A stretch of 64,000 nucleotides of DNA from Siccirubricoccus phaeus (GTDB taxonomy: Bacteria; Pseudomonadota; Alphaproteobacteria; Acetobacterales; Acetobacteraceae), in assembly GCF_008360935.1 (NCBI RefSeq), contig NZ_SRXO01000028.1, positions 22,580 to 86,579 of the forward strand, written 5' to 3'. This document shows, one piece after another, positions 33,874-43,096 of this stretch. A model generated the notes under the pieces. The model searched no databases. It was not told the DNA's origin and saw only the letters and a list, made by a program, of their open reading frames with translations. Position numbers and translations under genes: made by a program. Every line of letters starts with the position of its first letter. Position 1 is the first letter of the stretch.

Positions 33874-34611
33874 ATGCCGGTGAACGCCGCCGCGCCCTGC
33901 CCGCCGCCTGCCGAATGGTTCCGCTTCCGCCTGACCTGGTCCTGGGTCGAGCATGTGTGGAAATCCGTCATCCTCCACGATCACGCCGTGCTGCGGCCGC
34001 TGCTGCAGGAGCTGCTGCCGGAGGATGGCGTCGCCATCGATATCGGCGCGCATGGCGGGCAGGTGACCTGGCTGCTGGCAGCGCTGACGCCGCGCGGCCA
34101 GGTGGTGGCGGTGGAGCCCAGCAGCTACGCGCGCGCCGTGCTGCGCGCCGCGCTGGCGCTGCGGCCGCGGCGCAATGTGCTGGTGGTGGCGGCGGCGCTC
34201 GGCACGGCGGCCTCGCTCGGCGTGCTGGCGACGCCGGTGAAGCGCGCCGGCGCCATGGGCTACGGCCTCGCCAGCCTGGCCCCCGACCCCGCCCGGGCGG
34301 TGGTGCGGGAGGTGGTGCCGATCGTCACCCTGGATGCGCTGGCGGCGGCGCTGGGGCTGACGCGGCTGGATGTCCTCAAGCTGGATGTCGAGGGGCATGA
34401 GGGGGCGGTGCTGGCCGGGGCGGAGGCGGTGCTGGCCCGGTTCCGCCCGGCCATCCTGCTGGAGATCGACGATGCGCGGCTGCGCCGGGCCGGTGGCTCC
34501 GCCGCCCAGCTCCGCGCTTTCCTGGCGGCGCGGGGCTATGCCGGGCAGCCGCTGCGGGCCGGCACGGCGGCGGAGGCCGATGGCGACTGGCTGTACCGCC
34601 CGGCCGCCTGA
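33874..34611 (+). CDS. FkbM-family methyltransferase
   Basis: 245 residues. A SAM-binding motif I-like VAIDIGAHGGQVTWLLAAL lies near residue 53, then VVAVEPSSYARAVL and DVLKLDVEGHEGAVLAGAEAVL, both typical of FkbM. Substrates range from polyketides to surface glycans. The exact start is uncertain: a GGGAGGAAA site at 33852-33860 is 13 bases from ATG 33874 but closer to an out-of-frame ATG at 33864. It is followed nine bases later by an MFS gene, so they may form an operon. Confidence 0.85.
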   Translation: MPVNAAAPCPPPAEWFRFRLTWSWVEHVWKSVILHDHAVLRPLLQELLPEDGVAIDIGAHGGQVTWLLAALTPRGQVVAVEPSSYARAVLRAALALRPRRNVLVVAAALGTAASLGVLATPVKRAGAMGYGLASLAPDPARAVVREVVPIVTLDALAAALGLTRLDVLKLDVEGHEGAVLAGAEAVLARFRPAILLEIDDARLRRAGGSAAQLRAFLAARGYAGQPLRAGTAAEADGDWLYRPAA

Positions 34612-34620
34612 CCCGCTGCC

Positions 34621-35748
34621 GTGACCGCCGGGGTGCCCGCCCGCTTCGCCCTGGTCTTCGCCGCGCAATTCGTGGCGCCGGGCATGCTGCTGCCCTTCCT
34701 GCCCGCGGTGCTGGCCGGGCATGGGCTGGGGGCGACGGAGATCGCCACGGTGCTGGCGGCCGCCTCCGCCGTGCGGCTGGTGGCGGCGCCGGCGGTGGGG
34801 CGGGGCACGGATGGCTGGGCGGATGCGCGCGGCGTGCTGCTGCTGGCCGCCGCCGGCGCCACCTGCACCGTCACCGGCTACGCGCTGGGCCAGGGCTTCG
34901 CCGCGCTGCTGCTGCATGCGCTGCTGCATGCGCTGGTCACCGCGCCGGTGATGCCGCTTTCCGATGCGCTGGCGGTCTCCGCCTCCCGCCATTTCGGCTT
35001 CGATTACGGGCGGGTGCGCTCGGCGGGCTCGGCCAGCTTCATCCTGGCGGCGGTCGGGGCCGGGCTGGCGGTGCAGACGCTGGGCGTGACCAGCGTGATC
35101 TGGCTGGCCGCCGCCGCCTATGCCTGCACCGCGCTGGCGGTCGCCCGCCTGCCGCGCCTGGCGGCGGGCAGGGGTGGCGGGGGCGGGCTGGCGGCCCCCT
35201 TCGCCGATGCCGCCTTCCGCCGCCTGCTGCCGCTTTCGGCGCTGGTCCAGGGCAGCCATGCGCTGGTCTATGGCTTCGGCACGCTGCACTGGCAGGCGGC
35301 GGGGCATTCCCCCGCCATGGTCGGGCTGCTCTGGGCGGAAGGGGTGATGGCGGAGGTGGTGCTGTTCCTCTGCGGCGGCCGGCTGGTGGCGCGGCTGGGT
35401 CCGGCCCGGCTGGCGGCGCTGGCGGCCGGGGCAGGGGTGCTGCGCTGGGGGCTGCTGGCGGAAACGACATGGCTGCCTGCCTTGGCCCTGGCCCAGCTCC
35501 TCCATGCCCTGACCTTCGGCGCCATGCATCTGGCGGCGATGCGGGTGCTGGGCGCGCTGCCCCCCGGCCAGGCGGCACGGGCGCAGACGCTGCATGCCTC
35601 GCTGGGGGTGGGGCTGGCCTCCGGGGTGCTGACCTTCCTCGCCGGGCCGCTCTACGCCGCCTGGGGCGGGGCGGGGTTCTGGGCCATGGCGGCGCTCTGC
35701 GCCCTGGCCCTACCGCTCAGCCTCAGGCTGCAGGCGGCGCTGCGCTGA
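34621..35748 (+). CDS. MFS transporter, MFS_1-like (HcaT-type)
   Basis: 375 residues with about twelve helices and few charged loops. It has PLSDALAVSASRHFGFDYGRVRSAGSASF, typical of the phenylpropionate-transporter-like branch (HcaT/YcaD style), where a D-A-L/S-R loop and GRVR-GS motif recur. The substrate cannot be assigned. The start is GTG 34621, nine bases after the FkbM stop. Overlapping minus-strand frames belong to the helicase reading phase only. Confidence 0.83.
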   Translation: MTAGVPARFALVFAAQFVAPGMLLPFLPAVLAGHGLGATEIATVLAAASAVRLVAAPAVGRGTDGWADARGVLLLAAAGATCTVTGYALGQGFAALLLHALLHALVTAPVMPLSDALAVSASRHFGFDYGRVRSAGSASFILAAVGAGLAVQTLGVTSVIWLAAAAYACTALAVARLPRLAAGRGGGGGLAAPFADAAFRRLLPLSALVQGSHALVYGFGTLHWQAAGHSPAMVGLLWAEGVMAEVVLFLCGGRLVARLGPARLAALAAGAGVLRWGLLAETTWLPALALAQLLHALTFGAMHLAAMRVLGALPPGQAARAQTLHASLGVGLASGVLTFLAGPLYAAWGGAGFWAMAALCALALPLSLRLQAALR

Positions 35749-35986
35749 GGGCATGGGCGCCCTGCCCCTGGGGCATGGACGCCCGGCCCTTGTAACCGCT
35801 TCTCGCGCGGCAACTTTACCGTAACCTGATGGGAACAGCGGCGCCCCGCCGCCCGTTTGCCGATAGCGGCCGATGCCGGCCGGCGGCGGCGCGGCCGGGC
35901 GCCGGGAAAAGGGCGGAATCTCCGGTGCCACGGGCCGGCAGGGCTGCGGCACCCGTGAGGCCTCCGCCGCTGCGGAGCCGTGAGGA

Positions 35987-37195
35987 ATGCTGCTGCACCT
36001 TGCCCTGACCCGACTGATCCGCACCGGCACCCTGACCGTGCGCTACCCGGACGGCGCCGAGCGCCGCTATGGCGGCGGCCCCGGCCCGGCGGGCGGCATG
36101 CACATCACCGACTGGCAGGCGGCGCGGCGCCTGGCGCTGGACCCCAACCTGGCGGGCGGCGAGCTCTATATGGAAGGCCGGCTGGTGCCGATGGAGGGCG
36201 GGCTCTACGGGGTGATCGAGGTCTGCATGGTGAACCTCGAGACCCAGGACACGCCGACGACCTGGCTGCTGGAATGGGGGCGGCGGCTGCTGCGGCGCCT
36301 GGCGCAGTACAACCCGGCCGGCCGGGCGCGGCGCAACGTGGCGCATCACTACGATCTCGACTCGCGGTTGTTCCGGCTTATCCTCGATGCCGACCAGCAA
36401 TATTCCTGCGCCTACTTCCCGACGGGGCGGGAGACGCTGGAGGAGGCGCAGGCGGCGAAGAAGCGGCATATCGCCGCCAAGCTCTGCCTGGACCGGCCGG
36501 GGCTGGAGGTGCTCGACATCGGCAGCGGCTGGGGGGGCATGGCGCTGACCCTGGCGCGGGACTGGGGGGCGCGGGTCACCGGCCTCACCCTCAGCACGGA
36601 GCAATTGGAAGTGGCGCGTGCCCGGGCGGCGGCGGCGGGGCTGGCGGAGCAGGTGCGGTTCGAGCTGCTGGATTACCGCGCCTGGCAGAAGCCGGTCGAC
36701 CGTATCGTTTCCGTCGGCATGTTCGAGCATGTGGGCATCGGCCATTACCCCGGCTTCTTCCAGGTGGTGCGGCGGGCGCTGCGGCCGGACGGGGTGGCGC
36801 TGGTCCATGCCATCGGCCGGACCTCCGGGCCTGCCTACACCAATCCCTGGCTGGCGAAATACATCTTTCCCGGCGGCTATTCCCCGGCCCTGTCCGAGGT
36901 GCTGCCGGCGGTGGAGCGCAGCGGGCTGTGGGTGACGGACCTGGAGATCCTGCGGCTGCATTATGCCGAGACGCTGCGGCATTGGCGCCGCCGCTTCGCC
37001 GCGCAGCGGGAGACGATCCGGGCGATGTATGATGAGCGCTTCTGCCGGATGTTCGAATTCTACCTGGCGGGGAGCGAGCTGGCCTTCCGCCGGTCCGACC
37101 ACATGGTGTGGCAGATGCAGTTGGCGCGGGACCGGGTGGCGGTGCCGCTGACGCGGGACTACATCAGCGCGGCGGAGCGGGCGGCGGTGGGGTAG
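35987..37195 (+). CDS. cfa: Cyclopropane-fatty-acyl-phospholipid synthase
   Basis: 402 residues. The SAM site VLDIGSGWGGMALTLA is near 174, with LTLSTEQLEVARARAAAAG. The bicarbonate/active-site region has VSVGMFEHVGIGHYPGFF and, near the end, FCRMFEFYLAGSELAFRR. Transfers methylene from SAM across double bonds of membrane phospholipid acyl chains, usually at stationary phase or acid stress. The N-terminal domain carries the conserved YMEGRL-like segment for phospholipid binding. ATG 35987 follows GGAG nine bases upstream. Confidence 0.93.
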   Translation: MLLHLALTRLIRTGTLTVRYPDGAERRYGGGPGPAGGMHITDWQAARRLALDPNLAGGELYMEGRLVPMEGGLYGVIEVCMVNLETQDTPTTWLLEWGRRLLRRLAQYNPAGRARRNVAHHYDLDSRLFRLILDADQQYSCAYFPTGRETLEEAQAAKKRHIAAKLCLDRPGLEVLDIGSGWGGMALTLARDWGARVTGLTLSTEQLEVARARAAAAGLAEQVRFELLDYRAWQKPVDRIVSVGMFEHVGIGHYPGFFQVVRRALRPDGVALVHAIGRTSGPAYTNPWLAKYIFPGGYSPALSEVLPAVERSGLWVTDLEILRLHYAETLRHWRRRFAAQRETIRAMYDERFCRMFEFYLAGSELAFRRSDHMVWQMQLARDRVAVPLTRDYISAAERAAVG

Positions 37196-37276
37196 CGCGG
37201 CGAGGGGTGGCATGGAGGTTGCCCTGGCGGGGCAGGGCGTGTATCCACCCGGCGCCTGGGCGCCCCCTGGGGGCCT

Positions 37277-37351
<75 letters not shown>

Positions 37352-38031
37352 CTCCCGGCAGGACGTTGGGCTGCGGCGCGAAGGCGTCGGAACTTTCTCC
37401 AATTACCTTCCAGTGCGCGTCTTCCATGGCTGGCGTTCTCGCTTGGCGAGACCGCTGGCTCGGATCGCGGCGAGGGGGGGCCCGCCACGGGCGGCGTGCT
37501 AGCCGTCGCATCCGCTGCGCGCGCCGTCCCGCGTCCATCGGTCCGCCCGTCACCTTCCGTATCTGCCCGCCAAACGCCACCGCCTCGGCCGGCCGGAGCG
37601 CCTTCGCGCCTCCTGGGAACCCGCTGCTGTCGCTTGATGGGGCGCCTTTCACTCGCCCGCATGGCCTGCTCCGGCTAGAGCAGATCGCCGGAGGGCGGCA
37701 TCGCCCGGAGGCGTGAATCTGCCCTACAATCCATAAGCTAGAGCGGTTTCGCGCTGCACAGTCAGCGTGAAACCGCTCTAGGTTTCACGCAAGCGAGGTG
37801 GCGCGCCGGGAAGCGCCCGCCAAGCTGCGCCGCATGAAGGTGCTGGACCCGCCCACGCTATTCCTCAACAGGGGCAGGCCGGCATGGCGGCGCTGCGTGG
37901 CGGCCGGCGCGACGGCGCTGCCGGGGCAGGCGGGCGCGGCCCGCGCCACGCCCCCACCGCCACGCTCCACCGCGCCCCTCGCATCGCCTCGCCCTGCCGC
38001 CTGGCGCCGGCAGGCGGAAAGGACCGAAGCC
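37352..38031. other. 680-bp gap downstream of tRNA-Thr
   Basis: No gene recognised. Minus-strand frames that end inside the tRNA (reading ...TRGFEPRTY) are a familiar tRNA-antisense artefact. No integrase or duplicated tRNA 3' end is visible, so there is no sign of a tRNA-targeted island. A CTAG-bounded A-B composite occupies 37676-37781. The fabI promoter must lie in 37790-38020. Confidence 0.5.
37676..37781. repeat. CTAG-bounded hairpin repeat, composite A-B unit
   Basis: Nearly identical to 4983-5088 and 28543-28647, including the linker ATCCATAAGCTAGAGCGG. Confidence 0.92.
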
Positions 38032-38823
38032 ATGACGGAGCAGCCCAAGGACAGCCTCCCCGCCATCCTCGCCGGCCGCAAGGCGCTGGTGGTCGGCATC
38101 GCCAATGAGTCCTCCATCGCCTGGGGCTGCGCCCAGGCCCTGCGCCAGGCCGGCGCCGAGATCGCCGTGACCTATCTGAACGAGAAGGCCCGGCCGCATG
38201 TCGAGCCCCTCGCCCGGCGCCTGGAGGCACCCATCCTCATGCCGCTCGAGGTGCGCGACGCGGCGCAGACGGACGCGCTGTTCGAGCGCATCGGTGCCGA
38301 ATGGGGCCGGCTGGACGTGCTGATCCACTCCATCGCCTTCGCGCCGAAGGAGGCGCTGCACGGCCGCGTGGTGGACTGCCCGCGCGACGGCTTCCTCGCC
38401 GCCATGGAGGTCTCCTGCTGGTCCTTCCTCGACCTCGCGCGCCGCGCCGAGCCGTTGATGCGGGAGGGCGGGACGATGCTGACGATGAGCTATCTCGGCG
38501 CCACCGAGGTGGTGGAGAATTACGGCGTCATGGGCCCGGTGAAGGCGGCGCTGGAATCCGCCGTCCGCTACTTGGCGGCCGAACTCGGCCCGCGCGGCAT
38601 CCGCGTGCATGCGATCAGCCCCGGTCCGCTCGCCACCCGCGCCGCTTCCGGCATCCGCGATTTCGACGCGCTGATGCAGCGCGTCTCCGCCCGCGCCCCG
38701 GCACGGCGGCTGGTGACCATCGAGGAGGTCGGCGCCGCCTGCGCCTTCCTCGCCAGCCCCTACGGCGCCGCGATGACCGGGGAGACGCTGTTCATCGATG
38801 GCGGCTACAACATCCTGGCGTGA
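38032..38823 (+). CDS. fabI: Enoyl-[acyl-carrier-protein] reductase (NADH), FabI type
   Basis: 263 residues. The FabI nucleotide motif GIANESSIAWGCAQAL is near residue 22, with YLNEKARPHVEPLA, SIAFAPKEAL, and the active-site block SYLGATEVVENYGVMGPVKAALE with Tyr and Lys in FabI spacing. The C-terminal GETLFIDGGYNI is also typical. It performs the last reduction of fatty-acid elongation. ATG 38032 follows GGAAAGGA. The next gene starts 24 bases downstream with its own strong ribosome-binding site. Confidence 0.93.
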   Translation: MTEQPKDSLPAILAGRKALVVGIANESSIAWGCAQALRQAGAEIAVTYLNEKARPHVEPLARRLEAPILMPLEVRDAAQTDALFERIGAEWGRLDVLIHSIAFAPKEALHGRVVDCPRDGFLAAMEVSCWSFLDLARRAEPLMREGGTMLTMSYLGATEVVENYGVMGPVKAALESAVRYLAAELGPRGIRVHAISPGPLATRAASGIRDFDALMQRVSARAPARRLVTIEEVGAACAFLASPYGAAMTGETLFIDGGYNILA

Positions 38824-38847
38824 CGCGCCGGCGAAGGAGGGAAGAGC

Positions 38848-39306
38848 ATGCCGACACTGTCCGGCCACGACCTGAGCGCCGCTTCCGTCTGGACCTACAT
38901 CACGCAGAAGCGGGAAGCGGCGGCGGCGGCGCAGCGCAGCCATGCGGCGGCGCTGAAGGCGGAGCGGGAAAAGCTGCACGCCGCCTTCCTGGAACGCGAG
39001 CTGGCGCCGGACTGGAAGGAGCGCGTCGCCGCCATGGTGCAGCGCGCGGTGGATGCCGGGGAGAAGGAGGTGCTGCTCTTCCATTTCCCCTCCGACTGGC
39101 TGCCGGACCAGGGCCGCGCCATCACCAATGGCGACAGCGACTGGCACGAGAAGCTGGAGGGCTTCGCGCGGCGCGCCTATGACGCCTATGCGAAGGAGCT
39201 GGCGCCGAAGGGCTTCCATCTGAAGGCGCAGATCATCGACTGGCCGGGCGGCATGCCGGGCGATGTCGGCTTCATCCTGCGCTGGCCGACGCCGGAAGAG
39301 GCATAA
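38848..39306 (+). CDS. Conserved hypothetical protein, 152 aa
   Basis: 152 residues with no signal peptide. An N-terminal Ala/Glu/Lys helix (REAAAAAQRSHAAALKAEREKLHAAF) precedes a mixed alpha/beta part: EKEVLLFHFPSDWLPDQGRAITN, then ARRAYDAYAKELAPKGFHLKAQIIDWPGG. I do not recognise the domain. GAAGGAGGGAAGAGC precedes ATG 38848. It follows fabI by 24 bases on the same strand, so co-expression is probable; a role in lipid metabolism is only a guess. Confidence 0.68.
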   Translation: MPTLSGHDLSAASVWTYITQKREAAAAAQRSHAAALKAEREKLHAAFLERELAPDWKERVAAMVQRAVDAGEKEVLLFHFPSDWLPDQGRAITNGDSDWHEKLEGFARRAYDAYAKELAPKGFHLKAQIIDWPGGMPGDVGFILRWPTPEEA

Positions 39307-39360
39307 GGCCCTGCCCTGCGGCGCCGCCTGCCCGGCGCCTGGGGCAGCGGGCTTCCTCGT

Positions 39361-40413
39361 TCAGTACTTCGCCGCCGCCGCCGCGATGGCCTCCCGGTCG
39401 AAATCGTTCACCGCCTCGACGAAGCGGTTGGTCCAGGCGCTCTCCAGGTCGAAATCGGCGGGCAGGTTGCCGGCCTCCCGCAGCATCCCGGCCAGGCGCT
39501 GCCACAGCGCCGGCCGCATCTCGCCGAACCGCGCCCCCGGTTCCAGCCCGTAGCGGATGAAGCGGGAGAGGAAGACATGCTTCGCGTCCCGCATGATCTG
39601 CGCCTCGTCGCCCGTGCTGGGCTTGGTCTGCGGGTACATGCGCCAATGGATGCGGATCGCCGCCTCGGGATTCGCCATGCCGAAGCTCACGCCCTTGGCG
39701 ATGCCGCGGCACATCTTCACCACCAGCTCGGGAGTCTTCTCCACCACCTCCTCCCGCGTCGCGACGCAGAGGCCGAAGAGGTCCGGGTAGTAGCTCGGCT
39801 TGAACTCCACGAACTCCATGCCGCGGCTTTCGAGGCCCGCCACCGCCGTGTCCCAGGCCATGTAGCCGGCGATGTCGCCGCGCCGCAGCGCCAGCAGCAC
39901 GGGCGCGCCGGTGCCGACGGCGACGCGGGTGATGTCCTTGTCGATGTCCAGGCCCACCTCCCGGAAGGCGCCGGTGCCGTAGGGATCCGGCCCGATCACC
40001 GGCACGCCGATCGTCTTGCCCTTCAACTGCGCCAGGCTGGTGATGCCGGCGGCTTTCGGCACCACGATCATCGAGATGGGCTGCCGCGCATGCAGGTATA
40101 CGGCCTTGATCGGCAACCCGCGGGCGCGGGCCATCAGAATGTCGTCGCCGCTGAGCCCGACGAAATCCACCCGCCCGGCGCTGAGGAGCTGCACGCCGGC
40201 AGTGCTGCCGGCGATGCCGAAGATGTCGACATCCAGCCCTTCCTCGCGCCAGTAGCCCAGCGCGGAGGGCAGGGAGGTATGGCCGGCATGGCCGGTGGAG
40301 ATGTCCGTGGTGGTCGGGCCGTAGCTGGTCTTCATCAGGGCCTGCGCCATGGCGCCGGAAAGCCCGAGCCCCGCCGCCGGCAGGGCCGCCACGAGAGTCC
40401 TGCGATGGATCAC
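39361..40413 (-). CDS. ABC-transporter periplasmic receptor, NMT1/SsuA/TauA-like
   Basis: 350 residues. The signal peptide is around MIHRRTLVAALPAAGLGLSG. The fold markers are ALGYWREEGLDVDIFGIAGS, LKGKTIGVPVIGPDPYGTGAFREVG and DIAGYMAWDTAVAGLESRG, typical of the nitrate/sulfonate/thiamine-precursor receptor class. The start is GTG 40413 with GGGGAG upstream. No permease or ATPase gene of the matching type is near, so it is an orphan here. The ligand is unknown. It converges on the preceding hypothetical gene with 54 bases between. Confidence 0.88.
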   Translation of the reverse strand: MIHRRTLVAALPAAGLGLSGAMAQALMKTSYGPTTTDISTGHAGHTSLPSALGYWREEGLDVDIFGIAGSTAGVQLLSAGRVDFVGLSGDDILMARARGLPIKAVYLHARQPISMIVVPKAAGITSLAQLKGKTIGVPVIGPDPYGTGAFREVGLDIDKDITRVAVGTGAPVLLALRRGDIAGYMAWDTAVAGLESRGMEFVEFKPSYYPDLFGLCVATREEVVEKTPELVVKMCRGIAKGVSFGMANPEAAIRIHWRMYPQTKPSTGDEAQIMRDAKHVFLSRFIRYGLEPGARFGEMRPALWQRLAGMLREAGNLPADFDLESAWTNRFVEAVNDFDREAIAAAAAKY

Positions 40414-40589
40414 GCCCTGTCTCCCCTGCTGTCCCGGGGCGGCATGGTCCACGCGGCCGCCATGGCGGCCAGGGCAGCAATTCGCATGCCACGGCACCTG
40501 GCCTGGGATGCGGTGCGGCCCGTACCGCTGGCGGGGTAGAGCCCGATAGGGTGGCGCGAACCGCACCGCCACCGGTCGGCCGGTTCGCC

Positions 40590-40700
40590 CGCGGGTCTGA
40601 AGCTCAGACCGGGGTCCGGGGACCGGTCCGGTCCCCGGCGGGAGTGCAGAGGGCAGCGCCCTCTGCCGGGGGCCTGGGGGCGGAGCCCCCATCCTCGCCT
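40590..40700. repeat. Dispersed GC-rich repeat, GGGGTCCGGGG family
   Basis: GGGTCTGAAGCTCAGACCGG, GGTCCGGGGACCGG, then GGGAGTGCAGAGGGCAGCGCC and GGGGGCGGAGCCCCCATC. The core matches the copy at 45425-45606. Confidence 0.8.
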
Positions 40701-40741
40701 GACTTGCCCGTCGCCCCCGCTTCCGCCAAACCCCGCGGCGC

Positions 40742-41797
40742 ATGACGTTCGCTGCCTTCCTTCAGCACCTGGCCTTCGCGCTTTGCCTGGCCGGGCTTTC
40801 CGCCACCGCGGTGCGGGCGATGATCGCCTTCCCGATCCTCGACCACCCCAATGCCCGCTCCGCCCACACCCGTCCCACCCCAAGGGGCGGCGGCGTCGGC
40901 GTGGTGCTGGCCTTCATCGCCGGCATGCTGGTGCTCTACCTCGCCGCCGATTTCGCCCGGCTGGCGGAGCGGCAATTCCTCGGCGTCATCGCCGCCGCCA
41001 TCGCCATTGCCGGCGTGGCGCTGGTGGACGACATGCGCACCCTTTCCGCCCGGCTGCGCTTCGCCTGCCAGGTGGCGGCGGCGCTGGTGGCGATCGGCAG
41101 CGGGCTCACCCTCTCGCGCATCGCCATCCCCTATGTCGGCTATGCCGAGCTGGGGGTGCTCGGCCCGGTGCTGACCCTCCTCTGGATCCTCGGCTGCACC
41201 AATGCGGTGAATTTCATGGACGGGCTGGACGGGCTGGTGGGCGGCACGCTCTTCATCGCCTGCGCCGCGCTGGCCGCCATCGCCGCGGTTTCGGGCGGCT
41301 GGTTCGTCTATGCCGCGGCGCTGTTCCTGGCGGCGGGCTTCGCCGGCTTCCTGCCCTTCAACCTGCACCCGGCGCGCATCTTCATGGGCGATGTCGGCAG
41401 CCAATTCGCCGGCTTCATGCTGGCGGTGCTGGCCGTCGCCGCCGCGCGCTTCGATGCCACCCAGGTCAGCTTCCTGATCGTGCCGCTGCTGCTCTTCGGC
41501 CTGCTCTGGGACGCGGCCTTCACTTTGGCGCGGCGGGCGGCGATGGGCGACCGGGTGGGGGCGCCGCACCGCACCCACCTGTACCAGATGGCGCAGCGCA
41601 GCGGCCTGCCCGTACGCGCCGTGGCGGCCACGCATTGGGGCTTCGCGCTGTTCCAGGCCGGGCTGGCGGCCTGGTTCCTCACCCCGCCGGGCACGCTGAA
41701 GCCGCTGGTGGTGCTGCCGGCGCTGGCGCTGCAACTGGCCTGGACGCTCTGCGTCGCCCTGCTGGTGCGGCGGGCGGGGCTTAGCTGGCGGGGGTGA
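40742..41797 (+). CDS. WecA/WbpL-type polyprenyl-phosphate glycosyl-1-phosphate transferase
   Basis: 351 residues, about eleven helices. The MraY/WecA family motifs are present: TPRGGGVGVV, the Asp pair in VALVDDMRT, NAVNFMDGLDGLVGG, RIFMGDVGSQFAGF, and HRTHLYQ. The final HxxHLYQ form is typical of WbpL-like enzymes. It transfers a HexNAc-1-phosphate to undecaprenyl phosphate to start O-antigen, capsule or exopolysaccharide synthesis. Its 3' end overlaps the convergent lipoprotein gene by 17 bases. No other polysaccharide gene is adjacent on this strand. Confidence 0.9.
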   Translation: MTFAAFLQHLAFALCLAGLSATAVRAMIAFPILDHPNARSAHTRPTPRGGGVGVVLAFIAGMLVLYLAADFARLAERQFLGVIAAAIAIAGVALVDDMRTLSARLRFACQVAAALVAIGSGLTLSRIAIPYVGYAELGVLGPVLTLLWILGCTNAVNFMDGLDGLVGGTLFIACAALAAIAAVSGGWFVYAAALFLAAGFAGFLPFNLHPARIFMGDVGSQFAGFMLAVLAVAAARFDATQVSFLIVPLLLFGLLWDAAFTLARRAAMGDRVGAPHRTHLYQMAQRSGLPVRAVAATHWGFALFQAGLAAWFLTPPGTLKPLVVLPALALQLAWTLCVALLVRRAGLSWRG

Positions 41798-42455
41798 AGG
41801 TGAATTCCAGCGCCAGGGCGGGCACTTCGGCGCCGACCCATTGCTCGGCGCGCAGCACCTGGCCATCCGCCGCCGTCACCCAGTAGCGGTTGGTGAAGCG
41901 CCCCTCGCCGGCGGTGCGGCAGCGTTCGGTCACCAGCAGCACTTCCGGGTTCTCCTCGGTCGGCTTGCCCTGCAGCCGGCATTCGACGGAAACGCCGAAG
42001 CGCATCCCCTCCGGCTCTCGGTTCGCGCGCATGAGGTCCACCATCCGCCGCGCCTGCACCGCCGGGCCGAGCAGGCTGCCCGGCGCCTCCAGCGGGTCCG
42101 GCCCGTCGAAGCGGGTGGCCACCAGCATGTCCCCGAGGCCGGAGGTGGCGACCACCCGCCCGCCATCCGTCGCGATGACGATGCCGGAGGGGGTGCGCCA
42201 GAGCCGCCTGGTGCCCAGCTCCTGCAGCAGCACGGCATGGTAGGCGCGGCGCCCGACCCAGACCCGGATCACCCGGTTGCCATTGGCCGAGACCTGCTCC
42301 TCCTCCGTGGGGAAGGGCAGGCGCTGGGCGACATCCTGCCAACTGACATCCGGGAGGACATTGCCGAGCCTGGGCAGGCCCGGCCAGTCCTGCGACGCGC
42401 TGCCGCAGCCGAGCAGCGGCAGGAGACAGGCCAGCAGGGCGAGGCGCGCAGGCAT
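41781..42455 (-). CDS. YjbF/GfcB-like outer-membrane lipoprotein
   Basis: 224 residues. A lipobox LLGC ends the signal (MPARLALLACLLPLLGC). The body is beta-rich: GNRVIRVWVGRRAYHAVLLQE, RTPSGIVIATDGGRVVATSGL, and RWTN-like FTNRYWVTAADGQVLRAEQWVG near the end. That pattern matches YjbF (E. coli EPS operon) and GfcB (group 4 capsule). It would sit in the outer membrane and aid polysaccharide export. ATG 42455 gives the lipoprotein signal. The convergent WecA-type gene on the other side fits a polysaccharide role. Confidence 0.78.
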   Translation of the reverse strand: MPARLALLACLLPLLGCGSASQDWPGLPRLGNVLPDVSWQDVAQRLPFPTEEEQVSANGNRVIRVWVGRRAYHAVLLQELGTRRLWRTPSGIVIATDGGRVVATSGLGDMLVATRFDGPDPLEAPGSLLGPAVQARRMVDLMRANREPEGMRFGVSVECRLQGKPTEENPEVLLVTERCRTAGEGRFTNRYWVTAADGQVLRAEQWVGAEVPALALEFTFTPAS

Positions 42456-42673
42456 TGGCGCGAATGGTAAACGAAACGCTAGGGAATTGGCCAGCGGTGA
42501 TGCGGGTTCGCCCGTTGGCGGCAGTGCTGCCCCGGCACGGGCCGCTGCCCGCATCGAACGCATGTGTTCGATCCCCCGCCGGGAGGGTGGACCACCCGGA
42601 CCGGTGGGAGTTTGGCCGCGTAGGTTGAACCTGGAACCCGGTCCAAAGGCGCCGCGGCGATGCGGGGCGGTGC

Positions 42674-42702
42674 TTGCTCACTACATCATATAAGCATATG
42701 CT
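42674..42702 (+). promoter_or_regulatory. Candidate metE promoter
   Basis: TTGCTC (42674-42679), 17-bp spacing, TATGCT (42697-42702). The -10 box lies inside the AT-rich palindrome, so a bound regulator would block RNA polymerase. The predicted transcript begins at about 42709, just at the riboswitch. Confidence 0.45.
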
Positions 42703-42708
42703 TATATG
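42687..42708. promoter_or_regulatory. 22-bp AT-rich palindromic operator upstream of the B12 riboswitch
   Basis: Perfect palindrome with half-site CATATAAGCAT and its complement, an AT island in very GC-rich DNA. It resembles operators of ArsR-type methionine-cycle regulators (SahR/SamR class) that precede met genes in Proteobacteria, but I cannot verify the motif. The regulator is not in this window. Confidence 0.75.
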
Positions 42709-43025
42709 GCGTTGGTCCCGCGCGAGCGGGTGAAAAGGGAACGCCGTGCGGGCAACGGGGGCCGACCCCCGAAGCTCCAGTCGGCGGCTGCCCCAGCAAC
42801 TGTCGGCGGGAAGAGGCCGGCCCGGGCTGCCCCCAAAGGGGCAGCGCCACTGCGCGATCCATCGCGCGGGAAGGCAGGGCCAGCTTCGCAGGGTGGGGGG
42901 CGTGATCGCCGAAGGGCGCGATTCACGTCACCAGACGAGCCTGGAAGGCACGGCGTGCGCGCAGGCGAACGCGGCGCCTCCCGGCCGGCCCGGCACCCGC
43001 AAGCCAGGAGACCTGCCGGCGCCGC
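42709..43025 (+). ncRNA. Cobalamin (adenosylcobalamin) riboswitch upstream of metE
   Basis: The conserved elements appear in order: GAAAAGGGAA near 42732, GCTGCCCCAGCAACTGT at 42787-42803, and the terminal GCCAGGAGACCTGCC at 43003-43017. The long variable arm between them has an extra ~100 bases. A CCCCGCCCCGCGGGGG hairpin follows before the metE GGAGA ribosome-binding site and may be the expression platform. When B12 is abundant it should shut down metE, letting B12-dependent MetH take over. Confidence 0.93.
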
Positions 43026-43096
43026 GCACCCCGCCCCGCGGGGGCGTGCCACCCTGACGGCCGGGCTGGGCGCACCGGGCGACGGAGAGCTGACAC

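Noticed and set aside
33679..35595. Upstream extension of the helicase frame to a 1678-residue protein
   Set aside because: Low-complexity His/Gln/Arg translation antisense to the FkbM and MFS genes; the helicase starts at 33678 by motif I spacing.
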